Positions 23,484 through 31,373 of a DNA stretch of 64,000 bases are shown in pieces (positions within the stretch are counted from its first letter, which is position 1; every line of letters starts with the position of its first letter). The translations under genes and the position numbers were made by a program. The notes below the pieces were generated by a model, which saw nothing but the letters and a program-made list of their open reading frames with translations, made no database searches and was not told the origin of the DNA. The stretch is from Myxococcales bacterium (lineage in GTDB: Bacteria > Myxococcota > Polyangia > Nannocystales > Nannocystaceae), in NCBI GenBank assembly GCA_016793465.1, contig JAEUJW010000067.1, positions 248,001 through 312,000 of the forward strand. The letters are read 5' to 3'.

Positions 23484-25619
23484 TCACGGGATCGGGGCGG
23501 CGGGGGCGGCGGGGGAGTCGCCCGCGGGCGTGTCGGCGGGGGCCTCGGCGGACACGGTGTCGCCGGGGGCGGGCGCCGGGGTCGGCTTGGGCACGTAGCC
23601 CTCGATCGGGCTCTTGCGGTCGCCGCGGATGCGGCCCTCGAGCACGTGCACGGGGATCGACTCGGCGAGCTGGTAGCGGTAGCCGCGGGTCTTCAGCTGG
23701 ATCTTGTAGGTCTCGTCCTCGTGGGTGAACTCGCGGCCGAAGCCGAGTTTGATCTGGCCCTCGCGGATGAAGTGGCGGTGGGCCAGGATGTACGAGAACA
23801 TGCGGACCGCCGACATGTTGTAGAGGCGGTGGCAGCCGTGGGAGAAGCGGCGCAGGATCGACATGTAGTCGACGCTGCCGTGCACGCGCACGCCGTTGTC
23901 GAAGTCGGCCTTCCAGGTGCCGTCGGCGTTGCGGATCTCCTTGATGTTGTAGGCGGCGACCAGGCCGTAGGCCGAGGTGTAGCTGGGGCCGAACTCGGCG
24001 TAGTTGACGAGCGTGCGGACCTTGCCGTCCTTCCACTTGCGCTTCAGCAGCTCGCGCGGGGGCGTGGTGGCCGGGGGGATCCACACCGGGGCGGCGACGA
24101 TCTCCTTCCACACGCGGTCGCCGACGTCGGACTCCTTGTACTTGTAGTGCTCGACGCCGTTGTGCATCTCGGTGCGCCACGAGCCGATCGTCGTGCGCCA
24201 GTGGACCAGCGGGATCTTCTGCTCGCCGTGCACGACGTAGAGCGTGAGGTGGGGGTAGCGCTCGCGCGGCTGGCCCAGCTTGTTGCCGGCGGCGTCGAAC
24301 GGGAAGTCGTACCACACGTCGCCGCGGTCGATGACGACGTCGAACTTCATGTCCTCGGCGTAGTACTCGGGCGGGGGCGGGAGCTTGACGGCGACCAGGA
24401 GGTTCTCGAAGTTGCCGCCGCCGAGGTCGGACAGGCGGTCGAGCTGGCGGCGCGCGGACTCGGGGGTGGCGAGGTCGAGGGCGGCGACCACGGCCGCGCG
24501 GGCCTCGCCGACCATGTCGCGCAGCGGCTGCTCGTTGCCCTTGCTGTCCTTCCAGCGCAGCTTCGGCTTCCACTTGGCGGCCGAGCCGTCCTCGAGGATG
24601 CCGGCGCCGGCGACCGTGCGTTCGTCGACGACGCGGAGCAGGCGGCGGTGCAGGCTCTCGGGCTGGGACAGCGCGAGCACGGCGAGGTTGCTCGGCTGGA
24701 AGTGGCCCCAGCCCATGATCGCGTGCTTCTTCTCGAAGGCGGCGAGGGCGTGGGTGGTCGAGCTGTCGAACACGCCGGGCGTGTACTTGCCGACGCCCTC
24801 CTCGGACACGAACATCTTCTCGCAGCGCAGGCGCCGCTGGGCGTGGTCGATGACGTCGACCTTGGTCTGCAGCTCCTTCCAGGTCGCGTAGGCGTTGGCG
24901 AGCTTGGGGTGGTCCTTGGCGAGCTCCAAGTTGCTCGGGTCGAGCTTTTGCTTCTTCATGGCGGCCTCGAGCGAGGCCTTCAGGCGCCTGGCCTTCTTGG
25001 CGTCGCCCGCGGACTTCTTGGAGTAGGCGATCACGCCGGAGTAGCTCTTCAGGACCTCGGGGTCGAAGCCGGCGGCGTCGAGGCAGGGCTGGATGTCCTG
25101 CTCGGCGGCCAGCCACTCGGAGTGCACGACGTGGAGGGTGGGGGGGATGCCGTAGAGCTCGAGGAAGTTGCGCTCGTGCTTGGCGAGCTTCTCGCCGTCG
25201 GCGTCGACGCGGTCGTTGGCGAGGTCGATGTAGCGCTGGCGGTAGTCGTTGGGCGTGCTGTCGTCCTGGCCGGTGGTCTTCTCGCTGAAGATGTAGGGCG
25301 TCCAGCTGTTGCCGAGGTCGATGATCGTGTAGCCGGCGGCCTCGGCCTGGGCGATCTCCTGCTTGCGCGGCTCGGCGCCGGGATCGAACACCCACGCCTG
25401 TCCGGACGGGTGTTCGCGGTGGCTCACCTTGGGGAAGGCGATCGCCGGCGGCGTGCCCGGCTCGATCGGCGGCGGGGTCGAGACGTCGGCAGCGTCTGCG
25501 GCGGGCGTGGTCACCGGCGGCTCGGGCTGGGGGGAGGATTGCTGGGCGCCCGTACACGCGGCGAGCGAGGCGAGGGCGATCCGGGGCAATACGCGTAGAA
25601 GCCGCACTGGGGTGGACAT
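23484..25619 (-). CDS. L,D-transpeptidase (YkuD domain) lipoprotein
   Basis: A 711-residue lipoprotein: signal with lipobox SLAAC (Cys22) and a Pro/Thr-rich linker to about residue 60. The YkuD catalytic domain lies in the C-terminal third: VHGSVDYMSILRRFSHGCHRLYN, with the conserved HGS and SHGC pair and nucleophile Cys596. L,D-transpeptidases make 3-3 crosslinks in peptidoglycan or attach proteins to it, in the periplasm. The large middle part (about 60-430) includes a possible peptidoglycan-binding segment (GVFDSSTTHALAAFEKKHAI) as in many members. The tail after 650 is Pro/Ala-rich. The window shows no substrate lipoprotein linked to it. Confidence 0.9.
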   Translation of the reverse strand: MSTPVRLLRVLPRIALASLAACTGAQQSSPQPEPPVTTPAADAADVSTPPPIEPGTPPAIAFPKVSHREHPSGQAWVFDPGAEPRKQEIAQAEAAGYTIIDLGNSWTPYIFSEKTTGQDDSTPNDYRQRYIDLANDRVDADGEKLAKHERNFLELYGIPPTLHVVHSEWLAAEQDIQPCLDAAGFDPEVLKSYSGVIAYSKKSAGDAKKARRLKASLEAAMKKQKLDPSNLELAKDHPKLANAYATWKELQTKVDVIDHAQRRLRCEKMFVSEEGVGKYTPGVFDSSTTHALAAFEKKHAIMGWGHFQPSNLAVLALSQPESLHRRLLRVVDERTVAGAGILEDGSAAKWKPKLRWKDSKGNEQPLRDMVGEARAAVVAALDLATPESARRQLDRLSDLGGGNFENLLVAVKLPPPPEYYAEDMKFDVVIDRGDVWYDFPFDAAGNKLGQPRERYPHLTLYVVHGEQKIPLVHWRTTIGSWRTEMHNGVEHYKYKESDVGDRVWKEIVAAPVWIPPATTPPRELLKRKWKDGKVRTLVNYAEFGPSYTSAYGLVAAYNIKEIRNADGTWKADFDNGVRVHGSVDYMSILRRFSHGCHRLYNMSAVRMFSYILAHRHFIREGQIKLGFGREFTHEDETYKIQLKTRGYRYQLAESIPVHVLEGRIRGDRKSPIEGYVPKPTPAPAPGDTVSAEAPADTPAGDSPAAPAAPIP

Positions 25620-25984
25620 CTTGGGTCTTTCAGGCCGTGGAAGGAGTCGGTCGCGCTGCCACGACGCCCGGGGGGGTGTGAAGCAGTCCGCGCTGCCGCG
25701 AGGGCGGCGGTGGGGGCTGCCCGCGCGTGTTTCGGCGGTTTCGCAGCTTAGCCGGTCGCCCCGGCGGGCGGCAAAGAAGCGGGCCCACGAAGTGTGGGCG
25801 GCGAGCTTCGAGCGCGGACGTGCGCTGGCGCGTGGCGAGCGGCGCGCGCGGCGAAGTTCGGGCGTCCGCGCGGGGGAAGGGCCCCGGATCTGCCCGTGCC
25901 CGCTCCGGGTGTCGGCGCTCGCGCAGAGCTTTACAAGCCGCCGCGGGATATGCCACGTTGACGCTCGCCGTAAGGAGACCGTCG
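25620..25984. other. Divergent promoter region with no recognised gene
   Basis: The 365 bases separate the L,D-transpeptidase gene from the Cys-rich lipoprotein gene, which is read in the other direction. Apart from the ribosome binding site just before 25985 I find no motif here. Possible frames are Arg-rich and look non-coding. Confidence 0.55.
25972..25977 (+). promoter_or_regulatory. Ribosome binding site AAGGAG that decides a TTG start
   Basis: AAGGAG stands 7 bases before TTG at 25985. It is one of the few strong Shine-Dalgarno sites in the window and fixes the rare start codon. Confidence 0.7.
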
Positions 25985-26764
25985 TTGAACCTCGTCAAGA
26001 CTGCCCTCACCTATGTCGCGATTTTCAGCGTCGGGGCCGTGACCTCGGTCTCGTGCTTCGAACCCGACTTCGGCAACCCGTCGTTCCGCTGCAACCCGGC
26101 CGCGGACGCGGAGTGCCCCTCCGGTGAGACGTGCTGCTCCGACGACCCGGCGACGGTCGGCGGCAAGAAGCCGAACTACTTCGCCAAGGACGGGGCCGGC
26201 AACCCGCTGCTCAACGACGAGTACGGCCAGCCCATCTTCTCGGGCAACAACAACCCGCTGAGCTTCTCGGGCATGTGCGTGAAGGTTGGCGGGTTCACCA
26301 GCCCGTTCACCAACGGCTGCCCGACGCCGTGCAACCCGACGTGGGACGCGGCGACGCAGCTCGAGATCTGCGGCAACCCGCAGATGTCGGTGTGCTGTCA
26401 GGCGCAGGAGCTCGACCCGGTCAGGGACTGCGTGCTCGACGGCAGCACCTGGCGCGCGGTCACCGGCAAGGACATCGGGCCCGCCGAGGCCGGCGGCCTG
26501 ACCAGCTGGGGCGGCGCGCACGCCTCGAACCAGGACCCCGACGGCAAGAGCTGCGAGGTGTTCGCCTCGGGCACCGGGACGTTCAGCATGGACGCGTACA
26601 ACGACTGCGTGTCGCAGCTGACGGTCGCGAACCAGCGCGGCTTCTGTTACAACCCGTCCGAGTGCCCGTGCATCGAGGACGTGTGCGACATGAAGAACGC
26701 GACGTACACGCCGAAGTGCACGGCCGCCCCGCCGGCGGCCACGACGGTGCCGACGACCATGTGA
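25985..26764 (+). CDS. Cysteine-rich surface lipoprotein
   Basis: A 259-residue protein starting with TTG: signal sequence (residues 5-24) and a lipobox ending at VSC. The mature part has about 18 Cys, often paired (ETCCSD, SVCCQ, CPCIEDVC), so it should be disulfide-stabilised outside the inner membrane. The pattern of CCS, CPTPC and CIEDVCD suggests EGF-like or small repeat folds of the sort common in myxobacterial surface lipoproteins, but I cannot assign one. The TTG start is supported by AAGGAG 7 bases before it; no ATG or GTG precedes the signal sequence in frame. A hairpin follows the stop. Confidence 0.82.
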   Translation: MNLVKTALTYVAIFSVGAVTSVSCFEPDFGNPSFRCNPAADAECPSGETCCSDDPATVGGKKPNYFAKDGAGNPLLNDEYGQPIFSGNNNPLSFSGMCVKVGGFTSPFTNGCPTPCNPTWDAATQLEICGNPQMSVCCQAQELDPVRDCVLDGSTWRAVTGKDIGPAEAGGLTSWGGAHASNQDPDGKSCEVFASGTGTFSMDAYNDCVSQLTVANQRGFCYNPSECPCIEDVCDMKNATYTPKCTAAPPAATTVPTTM

Positions 26765-26775
26765 GCTGACGCGGG

Positions 26776-26811
26776 GCGGTCCGCGACGCGGGCGCCGTCG
26801 CGGAGGACCGC
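26776..26811 (+). terminator. Possible terminator hairpin after the Cys-rich lipoprotein
   Basis: GCGGTCCGCGAC (26776-26787) can pair with GTCGCGGAGGACCGC (26797-26811), leaving a 3-base bulge and a 9-base loop. A U-run is lacking, so intrinsic termination is uncertain. Beside it, 26808-26821 is a perfect 14-bp palindrome, CCGCTCGCGAGCGG. Confidence 0.4.
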
Positions 26812-26983
26812 TCGCGAGCGGACGTGACGCTCGCGGATCTCTCTCCGATCACCTGGTCCTGCGACGCGACAGGGGCCGCTGTTTGCGGCTCCGGGGCGGA
26901 TCGCCGCGGCCTGCGAGCGTGTCCGGGGGCGTGAGCCTTCTTCTGTCGAGCCCGGGGTCGCCCGACTGGCGCGCCCGGGGCGG

Positions 26984-26998
26984 GGCTTTTATAAAGCC
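26984..26998 (+). promoter_or_regulatory. AT-rich inverted repeat GGCTTTTATAAAGCC upstream of topA
   Basis: A perfect 6-bp inverted repeat with a TAT centre in otherwise GC-saturated DNA, 26 bases before the topA ATG. It may be part of the promoter (TATAAA) or an operator. No consensus -35 is visible. Confidence 0.35.
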
Positions 26999-27009
26999 GA
27001 CCCTTTCGG

Positions 27010-27015
27010 TATCCC
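27010..27015 (+). promoter_or_regulatory. -10-like hexamer TATCCC, 9 bases before the topA ATG
   Basis: TATCCC-GTGAACCCC-ATG. This favours the ATG at 27025 over the GTG at 27016, which directly adjoins the hexamer. Confidence 0.3.
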
Positions 27016-27024
27016 GTGAACCCC

Positions 27025-29976
27025 ATGGCGAAGAGCCCAGCCGACGACACCCCGACCTCGAAGTCTCCCGCGACGCGGCGCACCAAGCCGGCGGCGGCGG
27101 CGAAGAAGCCGGCGAAGAAGGCGGCGAAGGCGAAGACCGCGACCAAGGCGGCGGCGAAGAAGGTGGCGAAGGCGGCGGCGACGAAGAAGGTGGCGAAGGC
27201 CACGCCGGCGAAGGCGGCGTCGAAGAAGGTGGCGAAGGCGGCGGCGGGGGCGAAGGCGGCGAGCAAGGCGGCCGCGAAGGCGAAGTCTGCGCCCGAGGGC
27301 GAGGAGGAGGCCGCGGCGCCGGCGGCGCGGGGCAGCGGCAAGCAGCTGGTGATCGTCGAGTCGCCGGCCAAGGCCAAGACGATCAACAAGTACCTCGGCA
27401 CCGGCTTCGTGGTGCAGGCCTCGGTCGGGCACATCCGCGACCTGCCGACCAAGTCGGCCAAGGGCCAGAAGCAGCCGGTCCCGGGCGTCGACCTCGAGCA
27501 CGGGTTTCGCCCGACCTACGAGGTGCTGGCCAGCAAGTCGAAGACCGTGGCGGACCTGAAGAAGGCGGCGAAGGGCGCCTCCGACATCTGGTTCGCGACC
27601 GACCTCGACCGCGAGGGGGAGGCGATCGCCTGGCACCTCGCGGAGGTCCTCGGGGTCAAGCCGGCCCAGGCCAAGCGCGTGGTGTTCAACGCGATCACCC
27701 AGCAGGCCGTGCAGAAGGCGTTCGCCAACCCGCGGCCGATCGACGAGGACAAGGTCAACGCGCAGCAGGCCCGGCGCATCCTCGACCGCATCGTCGGCTA
27801 CCAGGCCTCGCCGCTGCTGTGGAAGAAGGTGGCGCGCGGGCTCTCGGCCGGGCGCGTGCAGTCGGTGGCGGTGCGCCTGATCGTCGAGCGCGAGCGGGAG
27901 ATCGCCGCCTTCGTGCCCGACGAGCGGTGGGAGATCAACGCCCGCGTGTGCCAGGACCCCGCCGCCGGCCCGGCCCTCGGCGAGGCGTGGCGAGAGTTCC
28001 TGGCCAGGCTCGACGACAAGCAGAAGGGCCCGACGGTCAAGGCCCAGAGCGCCTGGCTGGCCGAGCACCAGTCGTTCAACGCCGAATTGGTCGAGCTCGC
28101 GGGCCAGCGCTGGTCGCTCGAGGCGGCCGCGGCCGAGCCGCGCGACCTGTCGGCCGAGATCACGGCGGCGGCGGCGGCGGCGGGCCTCGTCGACATCCAG
28201 GTGACGGCGCGCGACAACCCGGACGGCAAGGGCCCGGCCCGCACGCTGCGCACGCTCAGCGGGCGCGTCGACCCGGCGGTCCGCTACAAGGTGCGCAACG
28301 TCGAGACCAAGCGGACGACCACGCGCTCGCCGGGGCCGTTCATCACCTCGTCGCTGCAGATCGACGCGGCGCGCCAGCTCGGGTTCTCGACCCTGCGGAC
28401 CATGCGCACCGCGCAGTCGCTGTACGAGGGCGTGGCGGTCCCGGGCGAGGGCCAGGTCGGCCTCATCACCTACATGCGCACCGACTCGACCAACCTCTCG
28501 CCGGAGGCGCTGACGCAGCTGCGCACCTTCATCGGCGGGGCGTTCGGGGCGAGCTACTTGCCGGACAAGGCCAACATCTACAGCAGCTCGAACAAGGACG
28601 CGCAGGAGGCCCACGAGGCCATCCGCCCGACCGACGTGAACCGCCGCCCGGAGGCGCTGCGCGAGGCCCTGAGCGAGGACCAGTTCAAGCTCTACAACCT
28701 GATCTGGTCGCGCACGCTGGCCTGCCAGATGACGCCGGCGCAGTGGGACGCGACCGCGGTGAACTTCGAGCGGGCCGACAAGCCGACCGGCGCGGTGCTG
28801 CGGGCGACCGGCCGCGTGCTGGTGTTCGACGGGTTCCTGCGCGTGCTCGGGGCGCCGCAGGGCGACGAGCAGACGCTGCCCGGGCTGCAGGAGGGCCAGG
28901 TCATCGGCGTGATCGCCGTCGACCCGACCCAGCGCTTCTCCAACCCGCCCCCGCGCTACACCGAGGCGTCGCTGGTCAAGACGCTCGAGTCGGAGGGCAT
29001 CGGCCGGCCGTCGACCTACGCCTCGATCATCCAGGTGATCCAGGAGCGCAAGTACGTCGAGCAGCTCGACCGCCGCTTCTACGCCACCGACCTCGGCGAG
29101 GTCGTGACCGACAAGCTGATCGAGGCCTTCAAGGAGCTGATGGACGTCGGCTACACCCGCTCGATGGAGTCGGAGCTCGACGCCATCGAGGAGAACGGCG
29201 CCGACTGGCAGGCCATGCTCCGCAAGTTCTACAAGGGGTTCTCGCGCTCGCTCGAGAAGGCGAGCGACACCATGACCCACGCCAAGGCCGAGGTGCAGCC
29301 GGCGGTGTACGCCTGCCCGAAGTGCGGGGCCGAGACGGCCTACCGCTTCGGCAAGAACGGGCGCTTCCTGTCGTGCACGCGCTACCCGGACTGCGACTAC
29401 GCGGCGCCGATCACCCGCGACGGCCGGCCGATGCTGCCCGAGCGCGTCGACGTGATCTGCCCCGAGGACGGCTCCGACATGGAGCTGCGGTCGAGCCGCT
29501 TCGGGCCGTTCCTGGTGTCGGTCGCGTACCCGACCACCAAGTTCACGATCAACCTCGACAAGAAGGAGGCGATCAAATACCCGACGCCGCCGGCGCTCGA
29601 GGTCGATGTGCCGTGCCCGAAGTGCGGCGCGGCGCTCAACCTGCGCTCGGGCCGGCGCGGGCCGTGGCTAGGCTGCTCGAAGTTCCCCAAGTGCCGCGGG
29701 CGCCTGGCCTGGTCGGCGCTCGACGAGCCGACCCAGACCGAGCTGGCCAAGGAGCTCGCCGCCCACGACGCGGCCCACCCGCCGATCGTGCTGCGCAAGC
29801 ACGACGGCAGCGTGATCCCCGAGGGCACGCCGATCGCCCAGCTGCTGATCCCCGGCGGGATCGCCGAGCTGAAGATCCACCCCGCCGCGCTCGAGCCGCG
29901 CACCAACCAGGCGCCGATGGAAGGCGCGCCGCGCCCGAAGCCGGTCAAGCAGGCCGCGCCCGAGTCGCGCAGCTGA
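27025..29976 (+). CDS. topA: DNA topoisomerase I with histone-H1-like N-terminal extension
   Basis: A 983-residue type IA topoisomerase. After about 100 residues of Lys/Ala/Pro repeats (AKKPAKKAAKAK) comes the TOPRIM domain, QLVIVESPAKAKTI and later ATDLDREGEAIAWH with its DxD pair. The nucleophile is Tyr483 in GLITYMRTDSTN. C-terminal zinc ribbons begin CPKCGAETAY (about residue 764) and CPKCGAALNL (about 864); a third, middle ribbon has lost most Cys (CPEDGSDMEL). TopA relaxes negative supercoils behind RNA polymerase. The N-terminal Lys/Ala tract is absent from enterobacterial TopA and would add nonspecific DNA binding. A GTG three codons upstream is an alternative start. Confidence 0.97.
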   Translation: MAKSPADDTPTSKSPATRRTKPAAAAKKPAKKAAKAKTATKAAAKKVAKAAATKKVAKATPAKAASKKVAKAAAGAKAASKAAAKAKSAPEGEEEAAAPAARGSGKQLVIVESPAKAKTINKYLGTGFVVQASVGHIRDLPTKSAKGQKQPVPGVDLEHGFRPTYEVLASKSKTVADLKKAAKGASDIWFATDLDREGEAIAWHLAEVLGVKPAQAKRVVFNAITQQAVQKAFANPRPIDEDKVNAQQARRILDRIVGYQASPLLWKKVARGLSAGRVQSVAVRLIVEREREIAAFVPDERWEINARVCQDPAAGPALGEAWREFLARLDDKQKGPTVKAQSAWLAEHQSFNAELVELAGQRWSLEAAAAEPRDLSAEITAAAAAAGLVDIQVTARDNPDGKGPARTLRTLSGRVDPAVRYKVRNVETKRTTTRSPGPFITSSLQIDAARQLGFSTLRTMRTAQSLYEGVAVPGEGQVGLITYMRTDSTNLSPEALTQLRTFIGGAFGASYLPDKANIYSSSNKDAQEAHEAIRPTDVNRRPEALREALSEDQFKLYNLIWSRTLACQMTPAQWDATAVNFERADKPTGAVLRATGRVLVFDGFLRVLGAPQGDEQTLPGLQEGQVIGVIAVDPTQRFSNPPPRYTEASLVKTLESEGIGRPSTYASIIQVIQERKYVEQLDRRFYATDLGEVVTDKLIEAFKELMDVGYTRSMESELDAIEENGADWQAMLRKFYKGFSRSLEKASDTMTHAKAEVQPAVYACPKCGAETAYRFGKNGRFLSCTRYPDCDYAAPITRDGRPMLPERVDVICPEDGSDMELRSSRFGPFLVSVAYPTTKFTINLDKKEAIKYPTPPALEVDVPCPKCGAALNLRSGRRGPWLGCSKFPKCRGRLAWSALDEPTQTELAKELAAHDAAHPPIVLRKHDGSVIPEGTPIAQLLIPGGIAELKIHPAALEPRTNQAPMEGAPRPKPVKQAAPESRS

Positions 29977-30001
29977 GGCCCCGGGGGCCGCGCACGAGCA
30001 G

Positions 30002-30026
30002 GGCGCCGCGCGTCCGCGGCGGCGCC
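30002..30026. terminator. Possible bidirectional terminator between topA and the LMW-phosphatase gene
   Basis: GGCGCCGC (30002-30009) pairs with GCGGCGCC (30019-30026) around a 9-base loop, followed by GCTTTA. The genes on both sides converge here. Confidence 0.45.
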
Positions 30027-30029
30027 GCT

Positions 30030-30539
30030 TTATCGCGCGAGCTCGTCGAGCAGGACCGTGCAGGCGCGGTGGACCAGCGCGTAGAGGTCGGCGTAGCCCG
30101 CCGGTCCGCCGCCGATCGGGTCGGGCACGTCGGTGGCCTGCGGGTCGGCGAGGCGGGCGAGCATGCGGACGCGGGCCGGCACGCCGAGCTCGCCGAAGGC
30201 CGAGGCGCCCATGAGCCGGCGGATCCGCTCGGCGACCTGGCGATCGGCGACCAGCACGTGGTGGTTGTCGAACAGGTCCTGGCGGCTCATCTGCCGCGAC
30301 CTCCCCGCGAGCGCGATCCCGTTCCTGGCCGCGATCGCCACGCTGCCGGGGTCCGGCGGGGACCCCTCGAACGCCGAGATGCCCGCGCTGGCGACCACGA
30401 AGCGGTCCGCGAGGCCGCGCTCTTGCACGAGGTGGCGCAGCACCCCCTCGGCCAGCGGCGAGCGGGTGACGTTGGCGTAGCAGACGAACAGGACGCGGGT
30501 CGGAGCCGACGGGTCGCGGGGCTGGTTCGGCGAGCTCAT
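30030..30539 (-). CDS. Low-molecular-weight protein-tyrosine-phosphatase-type enzyme
   Basis: A 169-residue protein with the P-loop CYANVTRS (Cys20, Arg26, Ser27) and the acid Asp140-Pro141 in VPDPIGG, the two catalytic parts of LMW phosphatases. The P-loop differs from the usual CxGNICRS by Ala and Thr but keeps C-x5-R. Arsenate reductases of this fold have additional Cys pairs that are missing here, so phosphatase is the better call. Substrates might be bacterial tyrosine kinases or sugar phosphates. It begins 4 bp after the stop of the lipoprotein gene, with no promoter between, so the two are co-transcribed. Confidence 0.85.
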   Translation of the reverse strand: MSSPNQPRDPSAPTRVLFVCYANVTRSPLAEGVLRHLVQERGLADRFVVASAGISAFEGSPPDPGSVAIAARNGIALAGRSRQMSRQDLFDNHHVLVADRQVAERIRRLMGASAFGELGVPARVRMLARLADPQATDVPDPIGGGPAGYADLYALVHRACTVLLDELAR

Positions 30540-30543
30540 CGCC

Positions 30544-31299
30544 TCACTTGGTGATCTTCACGACCTCGGGGTCGTCCTTCACGGCCTCGAACACCGGGTC
30601 GTAGCCGACCTGCTTCAGCAGCTTCTTGCCGCCGCGCTTGTTGACCTCTTGCAGGTGCTTGACGGTCTCCGGGACCTCGCCGGCGAGGGCTGTCTGTTTG
30701 GCCAGGTTGAAGCTCGCGTCGGGGTAGGTGGCGTCCTTGTCGCGGGCCCACTCGAAGGCGGCGGTGGCCCGCTCGGCCTCGCCGGCGCCGACCAGAGCGA
30801 CCCCGCGCGCGTTGCTCGCCTCGGCCAGCTCGCGCGCCGTGGCGCCGGCGGCCTCGGCCTCCTCGAGGGCCTTCTTGGCGCGCGTGTCCGACGTCTTCTT
30901 GGCCTTCGCCTCGTCGAGCAGCTTGGCCTTGTCGGCGGCCGGCGGGGCGCCGGCGGTGTCGCCGGCCGGGGCCGCGTCGCCGGCGGTCGCGGCCGCGGTG
31001 TCGGCGGCGGGGGCGGTGTCGCCGGCGGTCGCCGCAGCGCCTGCGGTCGCGGCGGCGGTGTCGCCGGTCGGGGCGCCTGCGGTCGCCGGGGCGCCGGCTG
31101 TGGCCGCGCCGGCGGTCGCGTCGGGGGCCTTCACGTCGGGGGTCTTCGCGTCGCTGGTCTTCGCGTCGGGGGTCTTCGCGTCGGTCGGAACCGGGGCGAC
31201 GGGCGCGTCTTTCTTGGCGCCCTCGGGGGCGGGCGTTTGACAGGCGACCGTGGCGGTGGCGACACAGACGAGGGCGAGCCGGGACAGGCGCGAACGCAT
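30544..31299 (-). CDS. Lipoprotein with low-complexity repeats and TPR-like C-terminus
   Basis: A 251-residue lipoprotein: signal, lipobox TVAC, then about 100 residues built from short repeats (DAKTP/DAKTS units followed by TAGDTA-type units). The C-terminal 100 residues are helical with GEAERATAAFEWARDKDATYPDASFNLAK as a TPR-like pair (landmarks: AFEWARDKD, ASFNLAK). The repeat section is probably a flexible spacer that holds the helical domain away from the outer membrane. The ATG at 31299 has TAATAT 6 bases upstream. It leads the LMW-phosphatase gene. Confidence 0.8.
   Translation of the reverse strand: MRSRLSRLALVCVATATVACQTPAPEGAKKDAPVAPVPTDAKTPDAKTSDAKTPDVKAPDATAGAATAGAPATAGAPTGDTAAATAGAAATAGDTAPAADTAAATAGDAAPAGDTAGAPPAADKAKLLDEAKAKKTSDTRAKKALEEAEAAGATARELAEASNARGVALVGAGEAERATAAFEWARDKDATYPDASFNLAKQTALAGEVPETVKHLQEVNKRGGKKLLKQVGYDPVFEAVKDDPEVVKITK
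31130..31189 (-). repeat. Four tandem 15-bp units in the lipoprotein gene
   Basis: The plus strand reads four near-identical 15-mers (TTCGCGTCGGGGGTC type), each encoding DAKTP or a variant. Copy number could vary between strains. Confidence 0.85.
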
Positions 31300-31305
31300 G
31301 GGCCG

Positions 31306-31311
31306 ATATTA
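31306..31311 (-). promoter_or_regulatory. TAnnnT motif, TAATAT, 6 bases before the lipoprotein ATG
   Basis: On the minus strand TAATAT-CGGCCC-ATG, without a ribosome binding site. Confidence 0.4.
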
Positions 31312-31373
31312 TCCAAACCAGTCGCGGCGCGCATTGTGGTAACACTCACGACTACCGCACGGTAGGCCTCAAC

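Noticed and set aside
31080..31190. CRISPR-like repeats in the lipoprotein gene.
   Set aside because: The units are 15 bp, directly adjacent, without spacers, and in frame as DAKTP-type codons.
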